Shown: positions 11,614 to 26,789 of the stretch, piece after piece | How the letters are laid out: the number at the start of each line of letters is the position of its first letter | Position numbering within the stretch: position 1 is the stretch's first letter | From: Pyxicephalus adspersus | Lineage: Eukaryota > Chordata > Amphibia > Anura > Pyxicephalidae | Direction of reading: 5' to 3' | DNA: 64,000 bases | Assembly: GCF_032062135.1 (NCBI RefSeq) | Contig: NC_092863.1 | Span: forward strand, 12,678,192 to 12,742,191 | Made by a program: the position numbers and the translations under genes | Notes under the pieces: generated by a model | Database searches by the model: none | Told to the model about the DNA's origin: nothing | Seen by the model: the letters and a program-made list of their open reading frames with translations, nothing else

Positions 11614-14600
11614 CCCCACCCCATATATTTTATGTATATAGTATCCTTGTGTTATTTAAATCTTACACAGGACCTACAGGAGGCAAAGGGTGGGTATGTT
11701 TAAGCTTGTAGGTCTGCAGTTAAAGTGGACCGGTTGCTTTTACCTGCTAGAACTTATCAGTCTACCCATTGACCCTTTGCTTCAATAACTTTGAGTAAGT
11801 ACTCCAAACCAAGCATGGAGAAAATAACTTGTGACCTACCCTGACATGCATATGTGTTCTGGATTGGGGATTTGGAAAGTACTGAAATCAAAGAGTAAAG
11901 CTATGTACACGTCAGATAATGGTTGCCCAAAGCATGTATGACTGTTCTGGCATCTGCCACGGCGGACTCATGAACAACTGATATGTAACAACTGTTCCTT
12001 CATATGGAGGAGAGCAAAGCGGGTGCTGTTCACTCCTCCCCCTCTCCATAGAACAGAAGTGTGTTTGTCCATTCAGCTGTCACTGGAAACAATTACGAAA
12101 CATTGTTTCCAATGACAATCCTCACTAGTCTATTGGACATCTCTAGAAAGGATTGCCTATTCTTCATTAAGGCTAACAATAGCCACCCCATATTTCTCAC
12201 AAGCTCCAGTGTTTCATACAAGAATATCAGTATTCGGAAACTGACCCTTGTCATTTTATTCTGCTCCACTTTCTGATTGGCTTCTCTGTGCTGCACACTT
12301 GCCATTTTACACATAAATAACATTTAAAGGGCATGATTAGATATTGACAGCTGATGATAGTGATAGCGTGTGAACAAGCCATAAGCTGCCCTGAGAAGGG
12401 CAGCCTCGTGTTTCCATTCAGCTGCAGCAGAATGGAAAAAGCACAAGCTGAAGGGAGAGGAGACGGAAGGGAGACGCACAAAGCAGACAAACATGATGTG
12501 CAGAGGAAAGATTGATAGAAGGAGAGTGTGCTGGCTGAAAGTGTAGGCAGTGACACACCAACTTCCCAGGGACTGTCTGGCATTCCCATCTCTGGGCCAA
12601 AGACTGCACAAAAATTTCTCCTTGTCTTTCAATGACCGCCCTGAGTCAAGGACAAACTGAACCTCTGGGCGACATATCAACAACAGCCAGGATACACCTG
12701 CCCAGTCCTCCTCCAGCCATAACACTACACAGGGAAAAGCCGTGAGTGACCAAAGGAGTGACAGGGAACACAAGCAGAGGAAAAGCTCTAGTAAATAGAA
12801 TGCTGGTTTCAGAATAAACACACAAATATGCCTAGACTAGCACCACTGTAAAATATGAGAAGCCAAGAAGAAAGTGTGATCGGTGATATTCCAAGGAACC
12901 CTTTGTTTTGGGATTTGTTACATTTTACGTGTCTTTGGTGACCCTTGGCTTGTATAGATTGTTGTCGACATTCAAGTTACTGTCTTATATTACATTCTAA
13001 TTTGTTTTCCCCAAATGAGAGTATGGAGAAATATTGGCTGCAACATGAAACATTACATGAGACATTACATAAGGGACAGGAAGGTGTTCCACAAAATGCA
13101 CTCATTGATTAAAGTGACAGCAGGAAACATCTGTAGTAGGAATACTTTTCACATGATCACACAATACTCCAATCATTTGCTACCTCTAGTAAATAACTCA
13201 CCGTAAGCAGAGTAGTGTAATTTAGCTACTACAAATACAAAATCTAATGTTAGTGCCAGCAGGAATGAATGCATGATTCTTGCTGAACAATATTACAATC
13301 CACTATTACACATATGGCAACACGACTCTCTACAGACTACAGATGTAATCTTGATCAACACATTCTGGATTTGTCAAGTGGCTGCCAGTGGTTCTGGGCA
13401 CATGCTTAAAGTATACAGTATATCGGCTTGGCTTGTGACACCCAAGAATCATCTTGAATCCTTATCCTTTTATGTCATTGGTTAGTTTTTGAATGAACAA
13501 TTATCGGCTCATGGGTTTCCATTTCTTCATTTTAAAGGACATCTATATTGCCTGGACTTCGGGGTCAAACGTTTAATGAAGACCTGAGCATTGCTCCAAC
13601 AGAAACATTCTTGCACAGGTCACATTTTAACCTATTCTTCTAAAAGTTGTGTATTTCTGGCCAAAACTTTTAATTCCCCATTATGTCCCTGCTAAATTCA
13701 GTTCCCCATACTTTTTGTCCTGGTGATAATAATGGCTCTGGGACTGAAAAAAAACCCGACATGGGTTCTAACCTTGTGATATATATGAGAAAAAAGGGGT
13801 GTTGATAATTACCAAATTGGACATAAAATATACTGTGAAATTCACCTGACAGCAGCTAACCAATAAATGTGCTTTGACCCGTTGGCAAGACATGATAGAC
13901 CCTTTTGCCTCCTAACTCCTTCCATCCACACTCCCACCCTTAGCAAGCAGTGGCATATTACTTTATGCTGCGCTGTGCTGTGGTGAAACAAAGCAGCACC
14001 AACTAAACAATGGACACCGATATATAGGGTAGATTCTCATATTTTTCATATTTTGTAGATACAAGGACTGTTGTGTATACAGCCAGTAAGTTTTAGTTAG
14101 TAATGCCCCCTTAAGTCCCTTACACCGCCAGCACATCCATTGCTCACTGTACCGCATTTAACATGCCTCTTTAGGTTTTCCTTGGATTTCCTAGGGACAC
14201 CTCTAAGCTCTCTCCTAATCCCAGCAATGCATTGGTGACCAATTGACCTTTTTATAGATGCATGGAATCAATGGCAAGAGATATAGCACACTGACTATAA
14301 CTGACGGCACGGTATGGAAAGTAAAGGGCTTGGAAGGAGGTATTCAGCCAAGGTTGAATCTCTGTACAGTAACAATTTGGTCATTTGGGTCCTCGGCTTA
14401 AAAATGTTAAACCCCCCGCTCTAGTGCAATATGTCACTAAATAAACTGGCTACTACTGGCTTTTTATTTTACCATCTGAGTTTTATTCTTGACCTCTGGA
14501 TCTTTGATCTGAAGATTACTGTCCACATCTGGCACAAGTTGGGTATCTGTAAGAAGTATTTATATAGGAAGTTTAATCTTGACAAATCTGAGCACAGTGC

Positions 14601-16546
14601 AAATTCCTGACCCACATTATTGGTTTTTAAATCTGTTTCAGTAAAAACTGTTAAACTAAGACAGGCTGAAAAAGGCACATGAAAGTACAATCTAATATTA
14701 CTAATCTGTAGAAAAATCTTTTTGTATCTTTGTGGTAACACAACTGATCCCATAAACAGCCATCTTTGCTTTTGATTTTTATATATTGTATATTTGTACA
14801 TTTTCATTCATACTTTTTAAATAAATCAGGTTATATATCAAGTTTGCCTATTTTCGTGAAATGTACAGTGCATGTTTTCTTTTTTGAGGTTCAAAATATT
14901 ATTTTTAGTTTTCTTTTTTGAAGAGAAAAAGTTCTTTTTTTTAAGCCAGGTACATATAAAAAATGATAGCTCATACAAATCAACAAGATGAAGTTTACAT
15001 ATACTTGACAAAGGATTCCCAAATAACTATGGGTTAGCTAAAGAGATACCAAAGCAGTTGCCGGTTAACTTTTCTTTTATTTGGTCTGAAAATGGCTGAA
15101 ATCTATTGCTTCCCAAAAAAAGTTTTCCTATTAAGTTGATGTGAACTGGATAAAAATGGAATATGCTGCATTTACACACAGTGCAATGCACTTAAATAAG
15201 CATGCTATAGCACACTTTAAAAATAAAGTATTTTGGCTTCCGATTTCCTATTACATCTGCAGTTTTGATCTCAAATTTCCTGGTATAATGATATCTGCTT
15301 TATGGGATCTTAAGGGACTGCCAAGCACTAGCCATCTAAGCCTCTTTCCATGTACTATTTCTGGTTGACATTAACTTACCTAGAAAGCTTCAGGACTCTA
15401 AAACAAAAGTTTGGCTTCAAAACATTTCAAACCAGTGGTCTATCCAGGCTTTTTCTTCCTCTTAAAAAAGGTTAAAGAACATTTAAAGTGAGCCTGTACT
15501 GTTTGTCCCTAGTTATTTTATACAGAAGCATTGAAGCAAAGTGGCAGACCTTCTGTTTTTCTCATTACAATTTGCCTTTATCACAACAAATCTGGGGAGA
15601 AAATATTTCTGTGTATAATGTGAATACATTTGTATAATGTTTGAATAATCAGATGTGTGGGAGAAGAGGCAAGTGAACTGATATGCTCCTGATTATAAAC
15701 ATAAAATAAAGTTTTTTGTAAATTACAGCCAAGGGTACTATGCACAAGAAGGCAACATTTCAGCACTTTTCAGGCAAGTTTATCCACCACTAAAGATTCA
15801 CACAAAAAAAAAAAAGTAGAGAAAAAAAACCTTATATGGCAATATGACTAATTGGTTGTATTTTTACACTCATGTGAAAACTGTCTCTTTTGTTGAGTGC
15901 CAAGGGTTGTAGATGTAAAGAAAGCATGGGACCCAAGGTTATATGTTGTAGTTAATATGAAAAGGTGCCACACTTACTGTACACATATAATATACCTCAT
16001 ATATGATACTAGGGTAAATACAAGCGTCTCTGCTTCTATTCTCACTTTCAATCAATATTATTATTATTTAAATCAATCCTTGCAGTAGACTACAAGTATT
16101 TTAATTACCCCCCATTGGTTTGATAATTGATCTGAACTATAAGTAAATTTACCATTACACCTAAATGAAATATTAATTGTAAGTGTTTTTGATTTCAATG
16201 TGATGATTGAACATGAACATGCTTCCCATACTAATCTGTACGGCCCTGCATGTCAGTCGGTCTGATGGTTTAACCCAGTGCAGTGTATAACCCCTTAGTG
16301 ATGCCACTCTGTCTAATATAGGTCTCCACCCAGTTACCTTGCAATGCACTTTGACTTGTCCTCATATAGGTGTGACAAATACAACCATAATAACCCATAT
16401 ATAACAATTGCCACCATCTTCCTTATAGTGCAGCAACATCTCTTTCCCTACTTTCTGTGTAGCCATCATCTTCCCCTATTCACACCATGTGTAGCCATCA
16501 TTTTTCCCCCAAAAGTACAGCCGTCAGTATGTAATATCCCATACCA

Positions 16547-16640
16547 GTTATTATTATTAATATTATTATTATTATTATTATTAATAATAATAAACAGGAT
16601 TTATATAGCGCCAACATATTACCAATGCAAGTCAATGATA
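16547..16640 (+). repeat. Dispersed AAT-bounded repeat, short copy
   Basis: An ATT/AAT microsatellite (16547-16593) is followed by ACAGGATTTATATAGCGCC and AACATATTACC, the conserved opening of the family seen at 459, 22162, 36262, 42146 and 47063. The rest of the element is missing. Confidence 0.65.
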
Positions 16641-19600
16641 AAAGGGATGGATTTCTGGGGACTAGCATCAAACTGAAACAGTATCATACTTCCCTGCTTG
16701 ACTCATAGTACGAGGAGCTGCAGTAACTCTTGGTTGGGGGGTTAGACATATCAGCAAAAGCATGATGGACCCCGGAAACCATGGAGAGCCGTATGCTGCT
16801 GCATGGGTTACACAGTCCTATGTTCACCACTCACTGCATTCAGACCTTGTGGTTAACAGGGTCACCCAATAACAGGTCTTTCTACAAGCATTGGTAATAG
16901 TTAGTGCAGGAAATTATATCTTGGGTTTATCAGCACTTGAATGAATTTTAATCTTATTTTGAAAATGTGAATTGTCTGGTTGTCAGAACAAGTATGCAGG
17001 CAATGACTTCCGACTTTTTGCCTTAGGTTAAGAGTGCTATACAGAACATTGGGGGAGAGAAGAAAAAGTAAGTAAATGCTGCCAGGGTTGGGGAAATCTG
17101 AACAAATGGTACAAGCACAATCTAATGTGTGAGTACCTTTACGTGGTCACAAGATGTGTAATGCATTGCCTTCATTTCAAAATTTTTAGTGCCTGGGGTA
17201 ATGTGACATGTGGATGTCCAACTATACTTCGGTTTGACACTATACACTATTTAGGGATAACATAATAAGAAGTGATAGTAACAAATGAGTAATAATTAAT
17301 TCTCTGACCACATCAGAGAAGTTGCTTGGGGAGCCTAGTGAAAAGAAAGGACTGAGGAGATTGAGGAACAATTGTAATAAAGAAGAGGCAGGAGCTGCTG
17401 GTTGATCAAATATGACAATGATATAATGAAACTATCAGAATAAACTAATAAATGATGGGAATGAAATGATAAAAGGTGGCATGATAGGAAGATGTAAGAT
17501 ACAAATATAGGTGATATAACACTATGTTCTATAATTGGCTAATTAGCCAGAGTTTGAGAACCTATCTGAAATAGAAGATCAATAAAGTCCAAAAATTATA
17601 CAACAAACTTGACAAGCTGTCACCGTCTAGGGACCAGCTTACACAAAGAGCTGCCACAACACATTTTTTACATACATCAACATCTGTAGCAGTACACATA
17701 CACTGTGTGACACAAGTCTTTACAAGGTCTACACAAAAATGCTTGGTTGCATTTATTATTACAGTTCTTCAAATCTAAAGGATACATTTTACTGACGTCT
17801 TTTAGCTTCTAATAAACAAAGCATTAATTAACAGTCAATTGTGGAATATCAACTTTAATAGATAAAAAAACCATCAGTTAGTAACCAGTAACCATAGCCT
17901 CAGAAAATAAGGCAATTGGTAGGGGTCCAAGAAGAAAAAAGGGCCCAGAACTGCATGTTAATACAGTGATTAATGTAGGCTCCAATATCATGGCAGATAT
18001 AGCTTGGATATTATATTAACAACTGGTAACCTGGATGAAAAGAGCAATGGCCCCTTTAGATGATGATTAAAGAGATGAAGGACCCCCTAATGATTTTGCA
18101 TAGGGAATTCATCATACATTATTCCTGCCCTGATCATAAATTATTTTTTGCATACAGAATAGCATAGTATTTCCACTTCTTCCATTTATTCGTAGCATTT
18201 GATAAAATCAAAAACTGTCCTGTTATATAATTCCAGGTATAATCCACCAGTGTCAAAGCAGGATACATATTTTAGCTGTTCTCTTACACACAAACATATT
18301 TTGGTTAGGCTGGGTAGAGCAGCATTGACAATGGTCCTGGGTTTGGATATGGGGTGGAGATGCCTGAAAAGTCGATTTGCTGCAGAATGTTCTTCCTAAT
18401 AATGGCTGCAATAGTGGGAATCATGAGATGCCAGATATTAATCTTGGTGCCACAGTAGGTAGGAAAATCACATCTACCACTGTTCAAATGTAATCAACAC
18501 AACTGTGTATGCAGGGAGCTGAATCAAAGCTGTATAACCATGTAACTGATATTACTGAACAACATCAAACATTTTTCTTGAAGCGTATATAAAAAGACAC
18601 ATGGGAATTGAGCTAGCAAGGGGTCATTCTCCTGCTCCAAGGTGCCCAGGCAGGTTACTATAAACCAGTACTACTTTTTGTGTATTTACAATAATGCACA
18701 GGACACATATCAGAAAAGCTGGATCCCCAAACACAATGCTGCAAACAATACACAACTGACACAAGGAGTAGTGATGTTGCTCTATGTGTTGCCTACACAC
18801 AACTTGATCTGATGTTGTAGGATCAAATGTGGCCGACACATGAGGACCCATTGCTGTGCCAGCGTGGTCCAGATGCAATGCCAAGATAAGCTTGCACAAA
18901 ATAGCAAATAAGAATATGTGAAAAAAGATAAATGCTGCTTTGTGCATTATGGACATTTGGTAAATAAAAAGCAATAGCAGTCATTGATTTAATTTTTAGA
19001 CCTTTATGGCCACTAACCTCTGCTTGCTTTTCAGTATACTCATGCCGCTTTTAACACATAGTTAGTGCTACAGCACCATGGATAGCTCCCTGCTGATTGG
19101 TCATAGATCATAACTGGTCCTCATTATTGGGGAATAAATATCAAGTCTGCCAAGCTTGTAAAATGCAGAGAAAATCCCCATGGGCACCAATTAATAATTA
19201 TTGCGTGTGCCAATGAATGATAACACACAATGGAAGCAGAACAGTAGCCCACGTCTAGATGGTGTTTTAGCTGTCATAACAAACATTTAACAATCTGATA
19301 TCTTTTTATATTTTATAAGACAGTAGATGACCTTCCCCATAATTATCATAAATTATTTTTCTGAATTGGAATTGGTGATCTAGGGCCTCAAAGTACATTG
19401 TTATCCATTTTCAATTGCTTTAATAATTTATTTAAAATGTCCTAGTGATCATCACCTTTCCATGACTGTCCCTGATTCTCATTCTGAGGGCTACATAATA
19501 TAAAGAAGAGAATGGGATTGTCACTCCCTCACCTCACTAAAATTTGAATTTGCACTACAAAAGGCATCAGAATTGTGCATATTGTAATCCAACAAATCTA

Positions 19601-22161
19601 TTCAAACACGCCTAATCTCTTCCTATGATATACAAGCCTGTGTGAGGACATTTGTATTAAGAAGTATGGATATTACTCCACTATACCATCATAGTGCACT
19701 GGTGGGAGAGACCATAAAACAGGTTTTACAGATTTTAAGGCATTTTAAAAATCAAAACATGCAGGCATATAGGATACTAATTATATAAATACAAAACTGT
19801 TATACATTCATGACATGACTACCATGACAAAGTAACTTACTTCAATGACTAATGTATTCATCCAATCACTAATGCTCCTCTAAGACATGTCTGATGTTAT
19901 CAGGTATTTCTATTTGTCAATAAGCATGTATATGGTATGGCACTTATTTCTTACAATTAAAAGAGGTCCAGTATGTACCTTGGAATCATGTCCAACTGCC
20001 ATGTCATATCTGTGGCACAGTAACACAACGGTATATCTTGTGTGTGTAGTGCACATCAACGGCCTTCTGATGACTCTTGTCACCATTCTCAGTACACATT
20101 AGATAATGACAGACCAAGGCATTAAAAGCACCCACTGTTACCTCCAGACCCCTGCAGGCTAGCAACCAGGGGTCTGTACTGATCAATAACTCCGCTCCTT
20201 TCTATCGCAAACACACTGACAGTTAATTAGTGGGAATCAGACCACAGAGCAGCATAATAGGGAGTGTGAGGGCCCTATATACACTGCTTTGTAATATAAT
20301 CAGTAGGTGGAATACGAGCACCCTGCTGTGTACTTTGCTTTGCCATATAATGCTGTAGTCTCAAAGAAGCTATTTTTACATTGCCAGAAAAACGGCTACA
20401 AATTTTTGTGTTCATGTAATGCATGATGAATACAAAGGACGGCTGTGTGGGGAGAAGTTACCAGCAAGAATGTGGAGTTTTTACAGAACTCACCAACTGT
20501 TTGTGTTGCTCACATCAACAAATCAGACTTTATATATCATGAAAGGCAGTATTTGATTGAATAAAGAAAAGGTTACTTTCAGAGACCAGTATATTACATT
20601 CTGATCTCCAGGTCGTTGCCACCAGTCTGCAAGGCCAAAAGGCAGTCATCATTTTTTGGTTTTCTTTTTTTTTTTGCCCCTAAAACTTCCCTGTTTTTTT
20701 CCAACCTTCCTATTGAGTATTTTTGATTGCATGCTGCAATCCATGTGAATTTTATTCTTAAATGCCAAATCATAAATAAAAACATGAGCATTAGGCATGT
20801 TGAATGCCAGGCAGGTAAATACCTTTTAATATGATTAAGTATTTATTAATAAAGCCAAATTCCAAGCACTAACATTTCATTTACGTATATTACTCAGTAT
20901 AAATCTACTTTGCAAAAAATGCCCATGTAAATACAAATATTATCTTATAAAAGTAGCAGTGGCATCATCATTGTGATATAAATAGTTTGTTCACAGAGCA
21001 GAGGTGTGGGTTGTAAGTCCTCCTACTATGAGCTGCCAAAAGAAAAGTACAGGGGGCAGACACAAGACCAATCCCCCTCCACAAAGGATAAAGAACAGCA
21101 CAATCTTTATTACAGGGAACTACTGCACAGGGGCAAAGGGTTATTTAATCTGCAAAGATCTGAAGAAAATAAAAAAGTACACCAGGATTCAACTTTTTCT
21201 GCTTCTTGTATTGAGACAATATTTGTTTAGCCTGGATTTTATCTTTCAATGTATTTCAATAGGATTATGTCTTTATCAATGTATTGTATGTATTATATAT
21301 GTATTTATTTATTATACATGTATTTATAAATTACTAGTACAAACTGTAATCTATCTTGTTGTAAACCTCCAATACATAATCATCTGTACAGTAGAAATTG
21401 TAGAATAGGGAGGGTAAAACCCTGAGCCAATCAAACACTGTTACATGCACATGTGCTGAAAGGAACATGATGACAGGTGGAGATAAATGGTCCTTAATTA
21501 AAGTATATGAGGCGTGCCTGCAGGAATGGAGATGTTTCCTGCCTATATTGAGCAGGAGGTCTTTAAAACCCAGGGAGAATCTGGGAAGAAGGCCAGTAAG
21601 AGAACAACTTTGTAACTGTTGATTGGATTTTGGCTCTTGGATTTTGGAATGGGAAAGAAGGTTCTGGGTGGACCTTCCCATTTCACCCAAGTACACCCCG
21701 GAGTTTGGCTCCAGGTTGTCTGGCTATAGGTAGCACAGGTGTGCTGTCTAGTTATTGGGAAGTGGCAGCAGGTAGTCTGCAGACAGATGGGTGAGCTGCT
21801 GAGGAGTTGGGTTTCTTTGAATTGAAAGCTGCTTATTAGTCTACGGACTGTGGATTTATTCCAAACTGAACTGTAAGGGACTCTAAAAACCCTGCACTCT
21901 CCTACAAACTGACATAAGCTACAGTTAGGTTTAATTTGCTGATTATTTTGGAGCATTAAAGAGACTTACATGTTTTACTAACTGCTCTGCGTGCTTGCTA
22001 ACCTCAATAATATATATATTAAATGATATATGTGATATATGTGAGTGTGGTCACCAATATGCAAAAGCAGGTGACTGGTCACTGTGGTGTCATCTCCATT
22101 ATTCTGCCATTTCTCTATTTTCCCTGGGGCTATGAAATTTGCAATATCAGTTTGTATTTCA

Positions 22162-22250
22162 TAACATTATTATTATAGTGTATTTATATAGTGTCCACAT
22201 GTTACCCTGCGCATTACAGAATCCATAGTTCTGCTGCTAACCGTGCTTTA
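22162..22250 (+). repeat. Dispersed AAT-bounded repeat, decayed copy
   Basis: The opening ATTATTATTATAGTG, then TATTTATATAGTGTCCACAT and GCGCATTACAGAATCCATAG, follows the same family head as the copy at 36262. Confidence 0.55.
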
Positions 22251-24270
22251 GAAAAGATTACAATAAATTGTTTTTCTGGTATAATCTCCCAAAAAAAAAA
22301 AAATAGAGCTAAAAATATAACCGTGCACGGTATTATCTCCACACCAGATATGGAAAAATCACACATAAGTATATCCGAACTAAATAACAGACTACCACAG
22401 TGTTAACTTAGACCAATCACCATCCTCTGCATAATATCATTGCCTTAGCAACTGACAGATTACCACCATCCCAACAATTTGAGCATCTACAAATACGAAA
22501 AGGCCAAAAATCATGTGAAACCAGATCATTAGTGTTTATGAATAACTAAAAGTTTTTTTGTTTTTTTTTGCCGATACATTCTGGGTCTTCAAGAGAGAAA
22601 CGGTTTGCATTTCTTGTTTTACTAAAATGGGAATAGCAACAATTTTGTAAATAAACAGACGCAATCAATAAAAATTACTTTTTTCTTTGTGTTGGGGAGC
22701 AGGACTAAAATTACAAAACCTCAATCAGTGCTGTATTACCAAATGTATGTTTAAGTTAAATATACTGAATATATTGTTACCTATATATTTAACATTACTA
22801 ATGTGTGTTGGTTAAGCCTATTTTTTATATTGCTGATTATGCCTATTTTAATATATTTTTATTGCTGCAATTAGTGCTAAACAGAGCATCAGTGCTCCTG
22901 CTAACGCATTTCAGATTTGCACATGCAGATAGAATGCATCAGAAGGAGGAGACCAGGTGGTCTGTAAAGCACCAAATGCAGCACCCAAAGGTTGGGAAAT
23001 GGTTCTCTTTGGACACATTTCTGAGGTTGAGACAAATGGTGTAGGAGTCAGCACCCAGCATTAAGTTGATCTGAAGACATATATCTGCAGCAAAACAAAA
23101 AATCTTTTGTAGTGATATATCTCTATGTTGTATGCACACCAGTATCACATTTGAAGATGCTGGTTAGAAGATCAGAATGCTGGAATGTTGTCTGTTTGTT
23201 GACATTTGTACCTTCCAAGATCAATGTATTCTCTGATAAACAAATGGGCCTGCAGCTAATGCACATGCACAGGACTAACCTATTGGCATCAGTGATACCT
23301 GGGAGAGATGACACCATCATCACTAGCGCATGGAGTATGCAAAAAATCTCCCTACTGCCCCACTTTAAACCAAGTGGCAAAAAGTAAGCACCCCTGATAG
23401 TGTTATTGTTGGGCCTGTCACTGCCAGTTTTGCTGCTCGTTGTGGCCTGCATTTAATTTCATAGAAAACATAAAATACTGAAATAATAGAAGAAATTCAC
23501 ATTCTACATGTACATGTATAATCAGAATATGGTAGCCAACTTCCAAATAAATGTTATGAATGCTTTGACATATTGAGAACACATTTCTATTGTTACAACG
23601 AACTTCCATGTTTGGAGCCTGTAGGCACACAGCCTTTAGTGCCCAAGGCAACATTTCAGCTAAAATCATCATGGTTAATAACATTTTCTTGTTTTACTAG
23701 TCCTAATCCTCACCAGGATTAACTTTCCAACATCTACCATAAATGTAGGTGCAAATACCTGGGAAAATGTACTAATATTTTTTAAGGCAAACCTTCCAAA
23801 TGTAGGCAGGTTCAGGGGATTCTGGAACTGTTAGTCATGGACGGTCATGAGGTTTAGCCTCTTTAAGCCCATTAAGGTGGAATATACCTAAAATAATCAT
23901 TGCGCTATTCGTTCTGTCTGATGTTTGCCATCCCCTCCCCAAAATTCCTAATACTGGATCTTTATTTGTGTGTGTATAAGAAAAGTGCTGTAACTACTGA
24001 AAGTATAGGCACACAGGCTTGTATTATTTGTCAATCTTTCTACCTGATCACCTCTATTAGTGTGTCCTACCAAGTTTACTGTATTCCTCCTACATACAGT
24101 GTCTTCTAAAACCAGATAACAGGAGGCTCCTATAATTAGCTGACACCAAATGAAAGAGATAACAAATCCTTGTTAACTAACATACTCCCACAGATACTGT
24201 ACTGCTTGCTACACAGTAGCTTATAGTTTAAAAACTACAGCACTCATACAATCATCCCTGCTGGTTATAT

Positions 24271-24682
24271 TTAAAGCAGATCTCCAGCTAAACAGAAAAA
24301 AAAAACTCCTCATTCAATTACCCTTTATTTTGTCAAGGTTAACTTTTTTTGTGTCCTTGGTGTCAGGGGAGGAGGTGCTGGGAGAAGTTGTGGTCCAGGT
24401 TACATGGCCTTGTAGGTATTGTACCTCCACTCTGTGCCATGCTATTCTTTTAGACTTGAGAACTACAGGGAGCATATATATGACAGTCAGGCTGTACAGG
24501 ATATGTCCACACAACTAGAAATGTGCATCGTTTTGTCTGGGGAAATTGGGAGTTTTGAAATAGAAAACAACTGGATGGAAGAAGAGGAATTTCTTAAGCA
24601 TAGAATATGTGAAAGAGGAGATGGCACATCTCCACCAGCTAATTTAGATATGGCAAATATATAAAATAGAGATCTGCTTTAA
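24271..24682 (+). mobile_element. T2-like MITE with TTAAAGCAGATCTC ends
   Basis: The left end TTAAAGCAGATCTC (24271-24284) and the right end GAGATCTGCTTTAA (24669-24682) are exact 14-bp inverted repeats, closed by TTAA on both sides, as in T2/TTAA MITEs. The element is 412 bp. Short open frames inside it show no transposase motif. Confidence 0.85.
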
Positions 24683-26187
24683 GCAGATCAAAATGTTTCA
24701 TATTGACCTTTTGTGTGATACATCCCTTCAACTGCAGCAGTAGTGTCATTATAGGAGTAAAGTAGGTGAAACTTGAAGGTATTGGTAGATTCACAACTTT
24801 TTCGCAGTGGTTGGTGCTGGTCTGTGACAGTAGAGTCACTCAAAGCCAACTCTTTACGTATAGTCTTTCTTGTGCTATAGCCCTCATGGGCAAAAGCAGG
24901 ATCTTCAAAAAAAGGAATGCCAACTCTATCTTTAAAGTTGACCAAGATCAAGTTATAAATCTGTTACATCTGATACTGTCTACAGTTTGTACTAACAGTT
25001 TAACTTTTGCAATATCAGCTGTTTTGATATATAAAGACTGACACAGATATGTAGGTACTGACAAAACCAAGCCAATTGTTGTCCGGCTGTGCCTGAATGC
25101 CATTTCCCATGGACACAAATTAAGTGAACAAGAGAATCTTTTGTAAATTCAGAGGTTTTTGAATGACCATAGGCTAAAAACGTTTAGCTTTCTATAACTA
25201 TACTGCATGCAACCTTTTTGTAATAGATTGTAGTTATACTGAAGTTTAAAAAACTTTTTTGAGTTGCAAACCATACTGAATTTGTCTCACAGAAACATTA
25301 TATTATTTAAACAGAAAATTAAAGTTTATACTATGTACTACCATCCAATGTCAAAGTTTCATATCTAATTTACTGCAATGGCAAAATGTTAAATTATATA
25401 TCAAGGACTTATTTGTTGTTCTTATCATAGTGATATATATATAAAAGTTTAGGGATGTGGTACACATAATTGGAGAACTTTATTTCTTTTATAAAGTGAC
25501 TTTTTTTTACTCCTGTACACAGTAGACACCAGCAGGTAAAATGTTTTATCACATAGAAAGTGTCACTTACATAGTGATCAATAGAGGGCAGCCTTTGAAT
25601 GACAGAACATTTAGCAGCTTATAAAGATGCAGATATATTGCTTTTAAAAATGTTTGGAGCTGTCAATTCTGATCTGATATTATCAGATCTGTGACAAGGA
25701 CAGCAATTTGTATAAAGTATAATAGCTTTAATATAATAAACAATACAGCTACAGACTATTTTCTTACCAAGCATTTTCGTCTCTTAAAAATATGTTTTTA
25801 GAGATACTGTAAATGGAGCTCATGACATTAGATTCAGTTGTTGTGTAAGAAGTAGCTATTGTTCAGTAAATAAAAGGAATATATAGAGCATCTATTCTCA
25901 CTCTTGATCATCTCTTCTAGGGCTTTCCATTTCACTGTGCAGAACGGATTACTAAAAAGTGGCACATCCTTACCCTACTTACAGACCAGAAGCTGTTTTA
26001 TGGATTTTTGTTACATGAGACCACGATGCATGTGCAGTTAAGATATCTCCGCTAATAGCTGGGCAAAGGGAATAGATGCTTATCAGGTTTGGGGGTCCTC
26101 CAACATGTACCTAAAAAATTATATTTAAAAGTCCAAATCTTTACCTGAATCTGTTGCCATGTTATACATTAGGCTTCTCCTTTTTTT
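24683..26187. other. Gene-free AT-rich sequence
   Basis: No coding, RNA or clear repeat signal was found. Confidence 0.5.
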
Positions 26188-26385
26188 GGACTGTAGAGTT
26201 GAAGGGTCTTTTTTAGATGCTTGCCTTGCTATCTGGAGACAGCTCCCATTGGGTCCATTGGTGGACCGAATGAACCGAAGACTACAGCCTTTGCTGGACT
26301 AAAGAGTTGAAGGCGTCGGATACCCACATCACTACCTGGTGAGGTGGACAACTCCCATTGGGTCCATTGGTGGCATCCTAATAAG
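26188..26385 (+). repeat. Tandem duplication, unit about 108 bp
   Basis: Two diverged copies share GGACTxxAGAGTTGAAGG (26188 and 26296) and CTCCCATTGGGTCCATTGG (26243 and 26352). The second copy ends near 26385. It is not coding. Confidence 0.7.
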
Positions 26386-26789
26386 AAAAGTGCAAAAAGA
26401 CCATTCAGAGGCAGTGTTGGACTACAGAGAGGATTACTGGTCTTTACCCCTAGAGGATCAACTGCAGGGGGTAGAATGAAAGTGGATTCAGGTAAGTTAG
26501 GGGACTTTTGAAGGTACCTGAAAATCTTGAGTACTGATGGTGTACTGATTTTGTTACCTTGTGTACATGCTCCTGTTTCGTGACTATACTCCAACCAGCT
26601 GACTCCCTCCATCTACAATGCAAAGTCTGACACCTAAAATTCCCGAATACCAATGGCAATGTTAAAGTCAGTGGTGTTCACAAAGCCCACCCGCAGCCTT
26701 TGCCGTGTACTGTGTAAAGATAAAAGAAAGTAGTCATGTAACCACTGATGATTTTTCTTTGAGTAAGTAAAGATTACAACTAAACACAT

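Larger units (their letters stand above)
9726..24270. other. Gene-free AT-rich intergenic DNA
   Basis: No exon with conserved coding character was found on either strand. It contains two perfect hairpins (10575-10605 and 11569-11613), AAT-bounded repeats at 16547 and 22162, and a sequence at about 11898-12060 with the flavour of a dispersed frog repeat (opening AAGCTATGTACACG). The longest frame in it, at 12324-12821 on the - strand, has no family signature. Confidence 0.6.

Noticed and set aside
12324..12821. 165-residue frame on the - strand, Cys/Leu/Ser-rich
   Set aside because: There is no recognisable domain. It overlaps other open frames on the same strand and its composition fits a pyrimidine-rich strand, so it is probably chance.
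21334..21956. Two overlapping - strand frames of 120 and 137 residues
   Set aside because: No splice-compatible exon structure, no recognisable motif and no codon pattern unlike the surroundings.
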